Assembly: GCA_964551445.1 (NCBI GenBank)
Contig: CAZKCG010000011.1
Span: forward strand, 51,740-115,739
Source: DAOPXV01 sp964551445
GTDB lineage: Bacteria > Muiribacteriota > UBA9980
Direction of reading: 5' to 3'
DNA length: 64,000 nucleotides
Part shown: positions 46,229-55,047 of the stretch, one piece after another
Numbering within the stretch: position 1 is the first letter of the stretch
Layout of the letters: each line of letters starts with the position of its first letter
Program-made: the position numbers and the translations under genes
The notes under the pieces: model-generated
What the model saw: only the letters and a program-made list of their open reading frames with translations
Databases searched by the model: none
Told to the model about the DNA's origin: nothing

Positions 46229-46555
46229 TCATATCTGGTTAATGCTGAGGGTTTTATCGAGGCTGTTAATTTTAAAAATTTGATTTATAAATTCAGGAAC
46301 GTTTATTATTTTAAGATCCTGATTCGATTTTTTCAAAACATTGTGCAATGAAACCAGAGACCCGATTACAATGCTTGATATGTAACGGGTTTTCTGCATG
46401 TCGATCAAAATGGATCTTATGGTTTCCGGATTTTTTTGTGATAAAGTAATAATATCGTTGACGAAGCTTTGAAATTCAAGAATATCCGGATCGTTTATAC
46501 ATCCTTCAACTCTTATAATGCAATTTGCTGCTATGATCTCACAATCTATTTTCAT
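46229..46555 (-). CDS. STAS-domain protein (anti-sigma factor antagonist-like)
   Basis: ATG at 46555 (AGAGG upstream) gives 108 residues. One STAS domain: IIRVEGCINDPDILEFQSFVNDI, SILIDMQKTRYISSIVIGSLVSLHNVLKKSNQDLKII. In SpoIIAA-type antagonists the loop is D-S-S-G-L-G with a phosphorylated Ser; here it is S-S-I-V-I-G, so the usual switch residue seems lost. No anti-sigma kinase is adjacent. It could be a structural or constitutive partner. Confidence 0.75.
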   Translation of the reverse strand: MKIDCEIIAANCIIRVEGCINDPDILEFQSFVNDIITLSQKNPETIRSILIDMQKTRYISSIVIGSLVSLHNVLKKSNQDLKIINVPEFINQIFKINSLDKTLSINQI

Positions 46556-46747
46556 AAATTTTACCTCTAATGTAACTATCAAACTAATTTTAGCATATTT
46601 TATACCACTTTTATAACATTTATGAAAATAATCATTTAAAAGGCTTTGTTAAATATCACTATAAAACATATATTACATTAAGGCAACTTTGTTTCAAAAA
46701 GCTTGAACAAAGTTACTAAATTGAAACAAATATTGAATTTAATAAGC

Positions 46748-47260
46748 TTAATTTTTTTCAGGAACGGGTTTGAATGTGAATTTAGAAGTGAATCGCTCGG
46801 CCATATCGATGTTTGCGGAACTCTTTGTTCCTTCCATGACCATGACCTTATAGCTATCGGTTATAAGCTCTTTTTCGGGAATGAAATCGAAATACTCTTT
46901 GTCCGTGTTAAGGATGGTTCCCCAGATGAATTTTCCGGCGAACGGATAATCTTTAGAGTTATAAATTTTAAAGTTATTTTCGACGTCTTCGCGGTTCATG
47001 TGCTCGTTGAAAATGACGGTTATCTTGCAGGCGGGGCCAAAATATCCGTCTTTGGGAATAAATTCCATGACCTTCGGAACGGCTATGCCGCGGCTTTCGT
47101 ATGTATCGGGAATTCCCTTGATATTATTAGGATCGTAATCGGCGTTCTGGCCGGAATGAATAACATCGCTCACGCATCCGGCAAGCGATGTTACAAAAGT
47201 TATCGAAATGATAAATATTAAAATTTGTTTGATATTTGAGTGTTTACAAGTTAACTGCAT
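46748..47260 (-). CDS. Lipoprotein with SbsA-like Ig domain
   Basis: ATG at 47260 overlaps the end of the upstream gene by 17 bp. 170 residues with signal peptide and lipobox VTSLAGC. The domain from about residue 65 resembles SbsA/Big_5 Ig-like folds (ITVIFNEHMNREDVENNFKIYN ... FDFIPEKELITDSYKVMV), often found in exported proteins. It is translationally coupled to the 526-residue membrane-anchored protein. Function unknown. Confidence 0.72.
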   Translation of the reverse strand: MQLTCKHSNIKQILIFIISITFVTSLAGCVSDVIHSGQNADYDPNNIKGIPDTYESRGIAVPKVMEFIPKDGYFGPACKITVIFNEHMNREDVENNFKIYNSKDYPFAGKFIWGTILNTDKEYFDFIPEKELITDSYKVMVMEGTKSSANIDMAERFTSKFTFKPVPEKN

Positions 47261-48818
47261 TTTTGTAATAAAGGCTTTCAATAACAGGTTTTGATGAAGG
47301 ATCAGCAACGCTGCGGTATGATTGATTCAACGGTTCACTGTGATCTAATTCGGCCATTTGCCTTGTGAAGTTCTCTATTTCCATTATCGCTTTATTGCAG
47401 AGTGTTTCAACTTCAACGCTTTTTTCAGTGGCGATGTGAGACAATAAAACCTGTTTGATCTTCACGCATTCATCCAGCTTGCCTTCATGATTATAATGGC
47501 TGGCCATGTTCTTCGCCGCGTTTATCGCGCAGCATCTGACGAATGTCTTTTCATGGCTCAGGCTGTTGGTTATTTCCGGAAAATATTCTTCAAATTCCAT
47601 GTATTTAGCCATGTTAACAAGTTTCATTCCTCTGACATAATCAGTGGTGTGCTGTTCGTTAACGACGGTGTTTGATGCAGCGCTTTCTCTGGAACCGGAT
47701 AATTTGCTTAAAATATTTCTGTTTTTTAATTTATTAGGTCTGACTATGTCATTTGCCTGAGTCTTGAAAATATCGTTTATGTTTAAAAATTCAAATTTCT
47801 GAACGCCGTCCGATTCGATCTTTTTTGATTGTTTCACAGGAGCATTAGACTTGATAAGGTTAGGATTTTTGGTTTCTCCGTTCAATCTGGCGTTGATGTA
47901 AAGCATAGCGTCGAGGACGAGCGGATCATCATATTGCGAAAGAGCGCATGATATATCAAAAAGCCTGTTGGTATCATTGGTGGCGTAAGCCTCCATGATA
48001 AGTTTGTGAGGTTCTTCATTAAAGACTTCTTTATTAACTGAAATGTTCATATCCGCAAAGTCGATCTTTGATTTATTGATATTGCTCTGAAAAGCGAATT
48101 CTGCTTCGCTGAAAGGTTTGAAGTGATCAGTGCTGGTATTATTTAAATGTTCGGTATTTTCAATTATGTCTACTATTTCATCAGTTATTATATTGTTATC
48201 GGTCCTTGAAATATAGTCATTTATAGCCTGCTGAACTTTTGAACTTGTGTGTGATAATAGAGGCGTTAAAAGCATTACCAGTCTGTCGTCATCTCTGAAG
48301 CTGTCAAGTTCTCCTATAAGTTTGCAAATTTCATCTTCATTTGTAGCGTGAACGAATTTTTCGTAAATTTTGGCGAAATCATCGTATGATAAAGTGCTGA
48401 TCAAAAGGTTCAATGTCTTCTCGTCTATTTCGTATTTCGCGTTTTCATCTACGGGCTGATCATCATCGGTTATAGCTGATGTATATTTACTGACCATAGC
48501 TGACAAACTGCTCGCCTGATTAAGATATGTGCTGATACCTTCAACTGTCATCGGCGCGGGTTTTTCTTCCGCTTCATTTGACGACGGTGATTTCATCTTA
48601 ACCATTTTTGATACGCGGCTGATCTCATATTTAGCATTAAAAACAGGATCCGTAATGCTTTCGAAATTGTGTTTTCTTTCGACTTCACGGGTGCGTGAAC
48701 GGATCTCTTTCATTCGGGAAACGGCTTTGCGTTTATCGAAAATAAGAAGCTTCAGGGCGATCCCGCCCATGATAATGGTGTAGCTAAATAGTAGGAATAA
48801 AGTAACGGCATTTTCCAT
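47244..48818 (-). CDS. Membrane-anchored helical-repeat protein of unknown function
   Basis: The frame opens with GTG 48824; ATG 48818 is equally likely and no ribosome site is visible. About 524 residues. One N-terminal membrane segment (AVTLFLLFSYTIIMGGIALKLLIF), then a charged region and helical segments with HEAT-like character (RLVMLLTPLLSHTSSKVQQAINDYI; YFPEITNSLSHEKTFVRCCAINAAKNMASHY). Probably a cytoplasmic scaffold fixed to the inner membrane. It pairs with the downstream lipoprotein. Confidence 0.7.
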   Translation of the reverse strand: MENAVTLFLLFSYTIIMGGIALKLLIFDKRKAVSRMKEIRSRTREVERKHNFESITDPVFNAKYEISRVSKMVKMKSPSSNEAEEKPAPMTVEGISTYLNQASSLSAMVSKYTSAITDDDQPVDENAKYEIDEKTLNLLISTLSYDDFAKIYEKFVHATNEDEICKLIGELDSFRDDDRLVMLLTPLLSHTSSKVQQAINDYISRTDNNIITDEIVDIIENTEHLNNTSTDHFKPFSEAEFAFQSNINKSKIDFADMNISVNKEVFNEEPHKLIMEAYATNDTNRLFDISCALSQYDDPLVLDAMLYINARLNGETKNPNLIKSNAPVKQSKKIESDGVQKFEFLNINDIFKTQANDIVRPNKLKNRNILSKLSGSRESAASNTVVNEQHTTDYVRGMKLVNMAKYMEFEEYFPEITNSLSHEKTFVRCCAINAAKNMASHYNHEGKLDECVKIKQVLLSHIATEKSVEVETLCNKAIMEIENFTRQMAELDHSEPLNQSYRSVADPSSKPVIESLYYKNAVNL

Positions 48819-48939
48819 ATACACAAAATATCGTCACTCTTATGCAAACTTTTATAGTTTATTTCTTGGAATGACTAAAATTCATGATAATGGCCTGATC
48901 TATGAACAATATTTTTTAAGGGGTATTTTGTTTTAATGA

Positions 48940-49473
48940 TCAGAATTCAATGCCTCGAACGGCTTTTCTGAGCTTGAAGTAATGTTTTATTTCCTTCATT
49001 TCGGTTACAAGATCGGCCCGTTCTATTATAAACGCGGGTGCCTCGCGGCCTGTAAGCACAAGTTCGGTCGAATCATCCTTCATATCGATAAGTTCTTCTA
49101 TTTCTTTTTGTTTGAGAAGATTGAATTTGTAGGCATAGAGTATTTCGTCGAGAATCACAAGGTCAGCGGTTTTTTCGCAAAGCACGGCCTTGGCCTTCAT
49201 TGATCCGGCGAGCGCGGCGTCAATATCCTCTTTTGAAGGCTTCATCGGATCGACCCAATTATCGGTGCCGAACTGAAAGATCTCTATTTCCGGATTTTTT
49301 TCAAAGAATTTTATCTCGCCGTAAGTATTGAACATTTTCTCTGATTTCATGAATTGTATTATCTTAACTTTGAACCCCTGGCCCAAAGCGCGCAACGCAA
49401 GGCCGAAAGCCGCGGTCGTCTTTCCTTTTCCATTTCCGGTATAAACTTGTATCAACCCTTTTTCAAATCCCAT
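48940..49473 (-). CDS. cobA: Cob(I)alamin adenosyltransferase, CobA/BtuR type
   Basis: 177 residues; AAAGGAAT before the ATG. Full-length CobA family: GLIQVYTGNGKGKTTAAFGLALRALGQG (P-loop), VKIIQFMK, LVILDEILYAYKFNLL and LVLTGREAPAFIIERADLVTEM. It transfers the adenosyl group from ATP to cob(I)alamin or corrinoid, making adenosylcobalamin. The cofactor is needed by the methylmalonyl-CoA mutase encoded in the next operon upstream. It is separated from that operon by a 354-bp gap. Confidence 0.93.
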   Translation of the reverse strand: MGFEKGLIQVYTGNGKGKTTAAFGLALRALGQGFKVKIIQFMKSEKMFNTYGEIKFFEKNPEIEIFQFGTDNWVDPMKPSKEDIDAALAGSMKAKAVLCEKTADLVILDEILYAYKFNLLKQKEIEELIDMKDDSTELVLTGREAPAFIIERADLVTEMKEIKHYFKLRKAVRGIEF

Positions 49474-49693
49474 GGTCTTATTCCTTTTTATGAAGTAACA
49501 GTTTAGTATATTAAAAAAATCTTATTAACTCTGATAATAATATTGAAACCAATAAATGTCCAAAAATAATTTCATTGCAACGCCAGTTTCGAAGATTAAA
49601 TATATTCTGATTCAATAATATTGTAAAAAAAACAAAGTTCCATAATTTCCACTAATAAAAGCTTTTCCTATATCAACGGTCCATAATAGCGAG

Positions 49694-49819
49694 CAAACAA
49701 ATTTTTTTCAGGGGTATCTCGGAAGCGGCGAAGGCCACGATGGCCGGGAGCCGCTGAGAGGTAAGTGGCGCAAATTCAAGGAGGAATTTGCGACCACGTC
49801 CCCTGAAAAAATTTTGTTT
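49694..49819. repeat. Three-way-junction inverted-repeat element after the mutase gene
   Basis: Outer helix: AAACAAATTTTTTTCAGGGG (about 49695-49714) with CCCCTGAAAAAATTTTGTTT (49800-49819), 19 pairs. Arm 2: TCTC/GAGA, AGCGGC/GCCGCT, GGCC/GGCC (49717-49759). Arm 3: GTGGCGCAAATTC/GAATTTGCG-a-CCAC (49765-49797) with loop AAGGAG. It begins 8 nt after the mutase stop and is not followed by a clear T run. The remainder of the gap (49474-49693) is AT-rich without a recognised feature. Confidence 0.75.
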
Positions 49820-49827
49820 TGCGAGCC

Positions 49828-51501
49828 TTAAAAGATAGGCGGCTCCTCATAAGTGCCGAAAACTTCGCGGAATACGTCACACATCTCACCTAGCGAAGCG
49901 TACGATTCGACGCACTCGATCAGGGTCGGCATTACGTTGATATTATTTTTAGCGTCTTCTTTTAATTTCGCCAGATTTTGTTTGACCAGGTTGTTGTCGC
50001 GCGTGCGCTTGACTTCGCGAACGCATTCTATCTGAGCTTTTTCAACTTTTTCATCGATCTTTAAGGTTTCGCCTTCCTTGGCTTCTTCGTTGCCTTCGTT
50101 GTAAGCGTTGACGCCGACGACGAACCTTTCGTTCTTTTCGATCTCGCGCTGATGACGAAACGACGCGTCGGCGAGTTCGGACTGGAAGAACCCCTTGTCT
50201 ATGGCTGAAAGCACGCCGCCCATTTTATCTACCTCGGCGAAATAATCGTAAACGCCTTTTTCCATTTCATCGGTAAGCGCTTCGACGTAGTACGAGCCGC
50301 CGAGCGGATCCACGACGTTCGTGGCGCCGCTTTCGTTCGCGATGATCTGCTGCGTCCTGAGGGCGATCCTGACGGCTTTTTCCGTAGGAAGGGCGAGCGC
50401 CTCGTCCATTGAATTGGTATGAAGCGACTGCGTGCCGCCTAAAACCGCGGCAAGAGCCTGAACGGTAACGCGGACGATGTTATTTTCTATCTGTTTCGCG
50501 GTGAGCGAGCATCCGGCGGTCTGGGTGTGGAAGCGCATCAATTGCGCGCGCGGATTTTTCGAGCCGAATTTCTCTTTCATGAGAGTGGCCCATATCCTTC
50601 TGGCCGCACGAAATTTAGCTATTTCTTCAAAGAAATCGTTATGCGAATTAAAGAAGAACGAAAGCCTCTGCGCGAAATCGTCTACCGACAAACCGCGTTC
50701 TATTGCGGCTTCGACATAAGTTCTTCCGTCTATAAGCGTGAAAGCGAGTTCCTGAAGGGCGGTCGCGCCGGCCTCTCTGATGTGATAACCCGAGATGGAT
50801 ATAGTATTCCATGCAGGAAGATGTTTAGCGCAGTATTCGATCGTATCGACGATAAGGCGAATAGATGGTTTCGGCGGGAATATATAAGTTTTCTGGGCTA
50901 TATATTCTTTTAAGATGTCGTTTTGAATGGTGCCCGACAATTTTTCGGGAGGAACGCCCTGTTTTTTAGCGACGGCGACGTACATCGCCAGAAGTATCGC
51001 CGCGGGCGCATTTATGGTCATCGATGTCGAAACCTTATCGAGCGGGATGCCGTCAAAGAGTATCTCCATGTCGCGCAGCGTATCGATAGCTACGCCGTCT
51101 TTTCCGACCTCGCCGCGTGAAAGCGGGCTGTCCGAATCAAGCCCCATGAGCGTAGGAAGATGAAACGCGACCGAAAGCCCGGTCTGGCCGTTCTTCAAAA
51201 GATATTTATAGCGCTCGTTCGACTGGGCCGGAGTTCCGAACCCGGCGAACTGTCTCATAGTCCAGAGCCTTTCGCGGTAGAGCGTGCCGTGAACGCCGCG
51301 CGTAAATGGATATTCACCGGGAATTCCGAGTTTTTCCATATAATCGAAATTCTCGATGTCAAGAGGCGTGTACATCGGCTGTGATTCGTATGAGGAAACC
51401 GACATGAATTTTTTCATGCGAAGTTTTCCGCCAAGGGCCCTTTTGTCGTAATCCTGTTTCCATTTAGAGAAACCTGCTTTTAATTTTTCTATATTTCCCA
51501 T
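49828..51501 (-). CDS. Methylmalonyl-CoA mutase, catalytic subunit
   Basis: 557 residues, the TIM-barrel half only; the B12 domain is on a separate gene. Family motifs: YPFTRGVHGTLYRERLWTMRQFAGFGTP, GQTGLSVAFHLPTLMGLDSD, DKVSTSMTINAPA, NTISISGYHIREAGA, RFHTQTAGCSLT, GGTQSLHTNSMDEALALPTE. It interconverts methylmalonyl-CoA and succinyl-CoA (or a related acyl pair such as isobutyryl/butyryl-CoA). Its ATG shares a base with the MeaB stop (TAATG), so translation is coupled. Last gene of the operon. Confidence 0.93.
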   Translation of the reverse strand: MGNIEKLKAGFSKWKQDYDKRALGGKLRMKKFMSVSSYESQPMYTPLDIENFDYMEKLGIPGEYPFTRGVHGTLYRERLWTMRQFAGFGTPAQSNERYKYLLKNGQTGLSVAFHLPTLMGLDSDSPLSRGEVGKDGVAIDTLRDMEILFDGIPLDKVSTSMTINAPAAILLAMYVAVAKKQGVPPEKLSGTIQNDILKEYIAQKTYIFPPKPSIRLIVDTIEYCAKHLPAWNTISISGYHIREAGATALQELAFTLIDGRTYVEAAIERGLSVDDFAQRLSFFFNSHNDFFEEIAKFRAARRIWATLMKEKFGSKNPRAQLMRFHTQTAGCSLTAKQIENNIVRVTVQALAAVLGGTQSLHTNSMDEALALPTEKAVRIALRTQQIIANESGATNVVDPLGGSYYVEALTDEMEKGVYDYFAEVDKMGGVLSAIDKGFFQSELADASFRHQREIEKNERFVVGVNAYNEGNEEAKEGETLKIDEKVEKAQIECVREVKRTRDNNLVKQNLAKLKEDAKNNINVMPTLIECVESYASLGEMCDVFREVFGTYEEPPIF

Positions 51502-52487
51502 TATATATCACCTGAAATATTCAATATTTTGTTTTCTAAAAATTCCATTATCTTTTCGCTGCCGGCATACGGGCTGATGGTCCCGTCGCCTACTATCCTT
51601 TCTATTTCCGAACATTCGGACGACGCCAGGACCTTTTTCTTTATTATGTCCATGGTCTTTCTGTAAACGAGTTCCTCGAGCGTTCTAACGTTACGCGCCA
51701 TCCTGTTTTTTTCAAGTTTTCCGCTCTTTTCAAGATATTCTCTGTGCGTGTCGACGGCGTCTTTAAGTTCCGCGATACCTTCGCCGATATTCGATTTTGC
51801 CATGAGTATAGGTATCTCATAATCGAAATTCAAGGGATTCATCTCGAGCATCATCTGTATCTCGCGAAGGGTCCTGTGAGCGCCGTCGCGGTCGGCCTTA
51901 TTTATGACGAAAATGTTTCCTATCTCGAGTATCCCGGCCTTCTGGGCCTGTATATCGTCGCCTGCGCCCGGCATCATAACGACAACCGTCGTGTCGCAGG
52001 ATCGCATTATATCGACCTCGTTCTGGCCGGTCCCGACCGTTTCAACTATTATCAAATTCTTTCCGAAGGCATCTAAAACCCTTACTACGTCGTTCGTAGC
52101 TTCGGCCAACCCGCCGAGGCTTCCGCGGCTGCTCATGGAGCGGAAGTAAAAATCGGAATTCATTCCGACCTCGCCGATCCTTATGCGGTCGCCGAGTATC
52201 GCGCCGCCGGTGAACGGCGATGAAGGGTCCACCGCGATAACGCCTATCGAATTCTTCGTTTCTTTATCGGCCAGATATAGCGACGCGAGCTTATTTACGA
52301 GCGTGCTCTTCCCGACGCCGGGAGGCCCGGTTATTCCTACCACGAAAGCCCTGCCGGTATGCGGCTGGAGTTTTTCAAGGTATTCGCCGAATCCGGGGCG
52401 CCTGTCTTCGACGATTGAAATGATCCTTGCGCATGCCCGTTTTTCTTTATTGAGGAACTTGCCCACAAGCGCGGCATCAAAGGACAT
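51501..52487 (-). CDS. meaB: MeaB/ArgK-family G-protein chaperone of the mutase
   Basis: 328 residues; its AAGGAA site lies in the end of the preceding gene. GITGPPGVGKSTLVNKL (Walker A), VIAVDPSSPFTGGAILGDRIRI, FYFRSMSSRGSLGGL, IIVETVGTGQNEVDI and FVINKADRDG mark the MeaB family. It guards loading of adenosylcobalamin and rescues inactivated mutase using GTP. It sits between the two mutase subunit genes, as expected for a dedicated chaperone. Confidence 0.95.
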   Translation of the reverse strand: MSFDAALVGKFLNKEKRACARIISIVEDRRPGFGEYLEKLQPHTGRAFVVGITGPPGVGKSTLVNKLASLYLADKETKNSIGVIAVDPSSPFTGGAILGDRIRIGEVGMNSDFYFRSMSSRGSLGGLAEATNDVVRVLDAFGKNLIIVETVGTGQNEVDIMRSCDTTVVVMMPGAGDDIQAQKAGILEIGNIFVINKADRDGAHRTLREIQMMLEMNPLNFDYEIPILMAKSNIGEGIAELKDAVDTHREYLEKSGKLEKNRMARNVRTLEELVYRKTMDIIKKKVLASSECSEIERIVGDGTISPYAGSEKIMEFLENKILNISGDI

Positions 52488-52490
52488 AAA

Positions 52491-52892
52491 TTATTCCTTC
52501 TTCGATACGTTTGATCTGACGAATTTTATCGTATCGTCGGTGGGTGTTCCCGGCCCGAATATCTCGGCCACGCCTATGCTTTTAAGATAGGTTACGTCGC
52601 TTTCCGGGATTATTCCGCCGCCAAATACCATCATATCGTCCACGCCGTTATTTTTTAAAAGCGTCATTATTTCTAAGAAACAATGATTATGCGCGCCCGA
52701 CAATATTGAAACGCCTATAGCGTCCACGTCTTCTTCGATCGCGGCGTTGACTATCTGTTCCGGCGTCTGGCGGAGCCCCGTGTATATCACTTCGAAACCG
52801 GCGTCACGGAAGGCGCGCGCGACAACTTTAGCGCCGCGGTCGTGCCCGTCGAGTCCCGGTTTGGCTATTAATATCTTTATTTTATCTTCCAT
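52491..52892 (-). CDS. Methylmalonyl-CoA mutase, cobalamin-binding subunit
   Basis: ATG at 52892 is preferred (AGGTGG 8 nt upstream) over GTG 52904; 133 residues. Base-off B12-binding motif DGHDRG with the ligand His, then SILSGAH and GGGIIPE. It matches the small subunit of split mutases (about 130-140 residues). It positions adenosylcobalamin over the barrel of the large subunit. It is followed by meaB at a 3-bp gap. Confidence 0.95.
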   Translation of the reverse strand: MEDKIKILIAKPGLDGHDRGAKVVARAFRDAGFEVIYTGLRQTPEQIVNAAIEEDVDAIGVSILSGAHNHCFLEIMTLLKNNGVDDMMVFGGGIIPESDVTYLKSIGVAEIFGPGTPTDDTIKFVRSNVSKKE

Positions 52893-52916
52893 TGCTATTC
52901 CCACCTGTTCTATATT

Positions 52917-53933
52917 CTATTTTAATAATTGAAGCCGTTCGATCCGCGCGTCCGCGAAGTCGTTTATTATCCTTGTTATTCTTTCCTTGCGCCTGGCCGA
53001 TTCATCAAAGAGATAAGCCAGTTTTTCACGGATGAAAATTTCAAAAGGCCCAAGATCTATGTGTTCTCCGCTGATCTTATTGATATGGTCCTGGCAGAAA
53101 AAGAAACACTCGAAATTTTCAACCAGATATCCGGGAATATACTGAATTCCCTTCGACCACATAACGTCCTCGTAAACTTCCATATCCACTTCTTCTTCAC
53201 ATATTCCTATTGCAGCCTTGAAATTTACCTTGAACATATCCATAAGCCTCGAAGCGTTGGAACTCGTGGCCGAAAGAAGCAAAATATCGAAATCTTCGGT
53301 CCCGTGAGGGAGTTTCGACGCGTCGTCAAAAACTTTTATCATCGGCAGTTTTTCGATAAGCCATGAATGTTTTTTAACGTCCTCGTTAGTTCCGAGAAGA
53401 CCTATATTCAATTTAGATATATCGCGGTTTGAAAAAAGCTTGGTTGAAACTTCCTTCAGCGTGTTCAAGGTCGCCACCTGTTTTATTTTGTTCAGCTTGG
53501 CATCCTCATTGACTATGACGCTCTGCGGCAGTATCATGTCCGTCTCGACCTTGATATAATCTATCAATTTTTTGTTTATGTAAGACGACGAGCGGATTAT
53601 GAACCTTCCGTTGAGTTTATTAACGTGACGCGCAAGCGACCTGAAATAAACCTCTTCATATCCCGGAGACGGCTTTCCCTGAGCGATGATCTTCCCGCCG
53701 CCGTAATGAAGCCCTAAAAATGCGTAGATATTAGAAAGCCTCTGCGACAGAAAACACGCGCAGGATGTGGCTTCGCGGTAATTGAACTCGTCGGGTATGA
53801 AGGTTATGTCGCCTAACGCCGGGCCGAGAGCCGTGCTGTTTATAGCTATTATGGCCTTAAAATTAGACCTTTTTTCGACGCAGAATTTTATATGTTCGGA
53901 ATTCGTCTGTTTTATGATCGAGAACATGGACAT
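52917..53933 (-). CDS. Degenerate leucine-dehydrogenase homologue (paralogue 2)
   Basis: 338 residues; GGGGGAAG before the ATG. Colinear with leucine dehydrogenase: AIIAINSTALGPALG, LGLHYGGGKIIAQGKP, SLARHVNKLNGRFI. Compared with the Bacillus enzyme, substrate Lys68 is Ile (I69) and catalytic Asp115 is Ser (S116), though the GGGK Lys (K81) remains. The NAD domain is also eroded: GLLGTNEDV in place of GxGxxG. It is therefore probably not an amino-acid dehydrogenase now. It sits between butyrate kinase and the mutase small subunit in one operon. A binding, scaffold or new catalytic role is open. Confidence 0.75.
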   Translation of the reverse strand: MSMFSIIKQTNSEHIKFCVEKRSNFKAIIAINSTALGPALGDITFIPDEFNYREATSCACFLSQRLSNIYAFLGLHYGGGKIIAQGKPSPGYEEVYFRSLARHVNKLNGRFIIRSSSYINKKLIDYIKVETDMILPQSVIVNEDAKLNKIKQVATLNTLKEVSTKLFSNRDISKLNIGLLGTNEDVKKHSWLIEKLPMIKVFDDASKLPHGTEDFDILLLSATSSNASRLMDMFKVNFKAAIGICEEEVDMEVYEDVMWSKGIQYIPGYLVENFECFFFCQDHINKISGEHIDLGPFEIFIREKLAYLFDESARRKERITRIINDFADARIERLQLLK

Positions 53934-53951
53934 TTTAACTTCCCCCGAAAA

Positions 53952-55031
53952 CTAATATACCTTGGCGGCCTCTTCGCTTCTTAAAACCCTCAGACACCCT
54001 TCCGCGAGCGCGCGCATCTCGTCTTCACCCGGATGCGTGACGACCTTCGCTATAAAAGAAACCCTCTCGCTTATAAACGATATCAAAAGCTTTGAATGAG
54101 CCATTCCACCCGTTATTATTATCTCATCGACCGCGCCTTTTAAAACGACGGCCATTTCGCCTATATATTTCGCTATCTGATAGGCCATTCCTTCGATCAT
54201 AAGTTTCGCAGTCTCGTCGCCCTTATTATAGAGATCTTCAACGTCCTTCATGGAATTAGTGTTAAGATATGCCATAAAACCGCTTTTACCGACGAGTTTC
54301 GCGTATAATTCCTCTTTGGTCTTATATTTTAACGAATAAGCTATATCCATCAGATCTCCGGTCGGAAGGGCACCCGCGCGTTCAGGCGTCATTGGGCCTT
54401 CATAGAGCGCATTCGTTCCATCGGTTATCTTTCCATGTTCAAGCGCGGCTATTGATATGCCACCGCCCATGTGAACTACTATAAGATTGAGATCTTCGAG
54501 ATTTTTACCTATGGAAACCGATTCACGGCGGGCGACCGCCCTTATATTTAAAGCATGAAGCATCGAGCGCCTCTTTACTTCCGGAATGCCCGTGAGTTTA
54601 GCCAGCGGCGTGAATTCATCTATGACCGGCGGGTCCACAACGAACGATGGAACGCGAAGGTCCCATGATATGCCGTATGCGATGACCGCGGCCAGATTGG
54701 ACGCGTGTTTACCGGAATAACCAGCCATAAGATCGTCTACCATCTTCTGATTAACCGCGTAAGTTCCGCCCTGTATAGGTCTCATAAGCCCGCCGCGCGC
54801 GACCACGGCCGAAAGGCATGCCACGTCGAAATTTTTATCTGAAACGGTCTTCAATATAAGCTTTTTACGATATTCATATTGTTCGTTTATATTTTTAAAC
54901 TTCTCGAGGTCCTTTTTATTGTGGGAAATATTATGGACGAAAAGCGGCGTCTCATTTTCATATAACGCTATCTTCGTGGAGGTAGAGCCCGGATTTATGG
55001 CTAAAATGTATTTTTTTTCGATGGCTTCCAC
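53952..55031 (-). CDS. buk: Butyrate (branched-chain fatty acid) kinase
   Basis: 359 residues from GTG 55031, with GAGGTG 6 nt upstream. ASKHA-fold acyl kinase of the Buk family: ILAINPGSTSTKIALYENE, ARGGLMRPIQGGTYAVN, GKHASNLAAVIAYGIS, VDPPVIDEF, RRSMLHALNIRAVARR, VVHMGGGISIAALEHGKI, GALPTGDLMDIAYS, IITGGMAHSKLL. It makes ATP from butyryl- or branched-acyl-phosphate. No phosphotransbutyrylase lies in the window, so the acyl-phosphate source is not shown. Confidence 0.95.
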   Translation of the reverse strand: MEAIEKKYILAINPGSTSTKIALYENETPLFVHNISHNKKDLEKFKNINEQYEYRKKLILKTVSDKNFDVACLSAVVARGGLMRPIQGGTYAVNQKMVDDLMAGYSGKHASNLAAVIAYGISWDLRVPSFVVDPPVIDEFTPLAKLTGIPEVKRRSMLHALNIRAVARRESVSIGKNLEDLNLIVVHMGGGISIAALEHGKITDGTNALYEGPMTPERAGALPTGDLMDIAYSLKYKTKEELYAKLVGKSGFMAYLNTNSMKDVEDLYNKGDETAKLMIEGMAYQIAKYIGEMAVVLKGAVDEIIITGGMAHSKLLISFISERVSFIAKVVTHPGEDEMRALAEGCLRVLRSEEAAKVY

Positions 55032-55047
55032 TTATTTCACCTCATCA

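Noticed and set aside
49690..49830. Insertion sequence or transposase remnant after the mutase gene
   Set aside because: Inverted arms are present, but there is no coding capacity and no visible target duplication; kept as a structured element of unknown nature.
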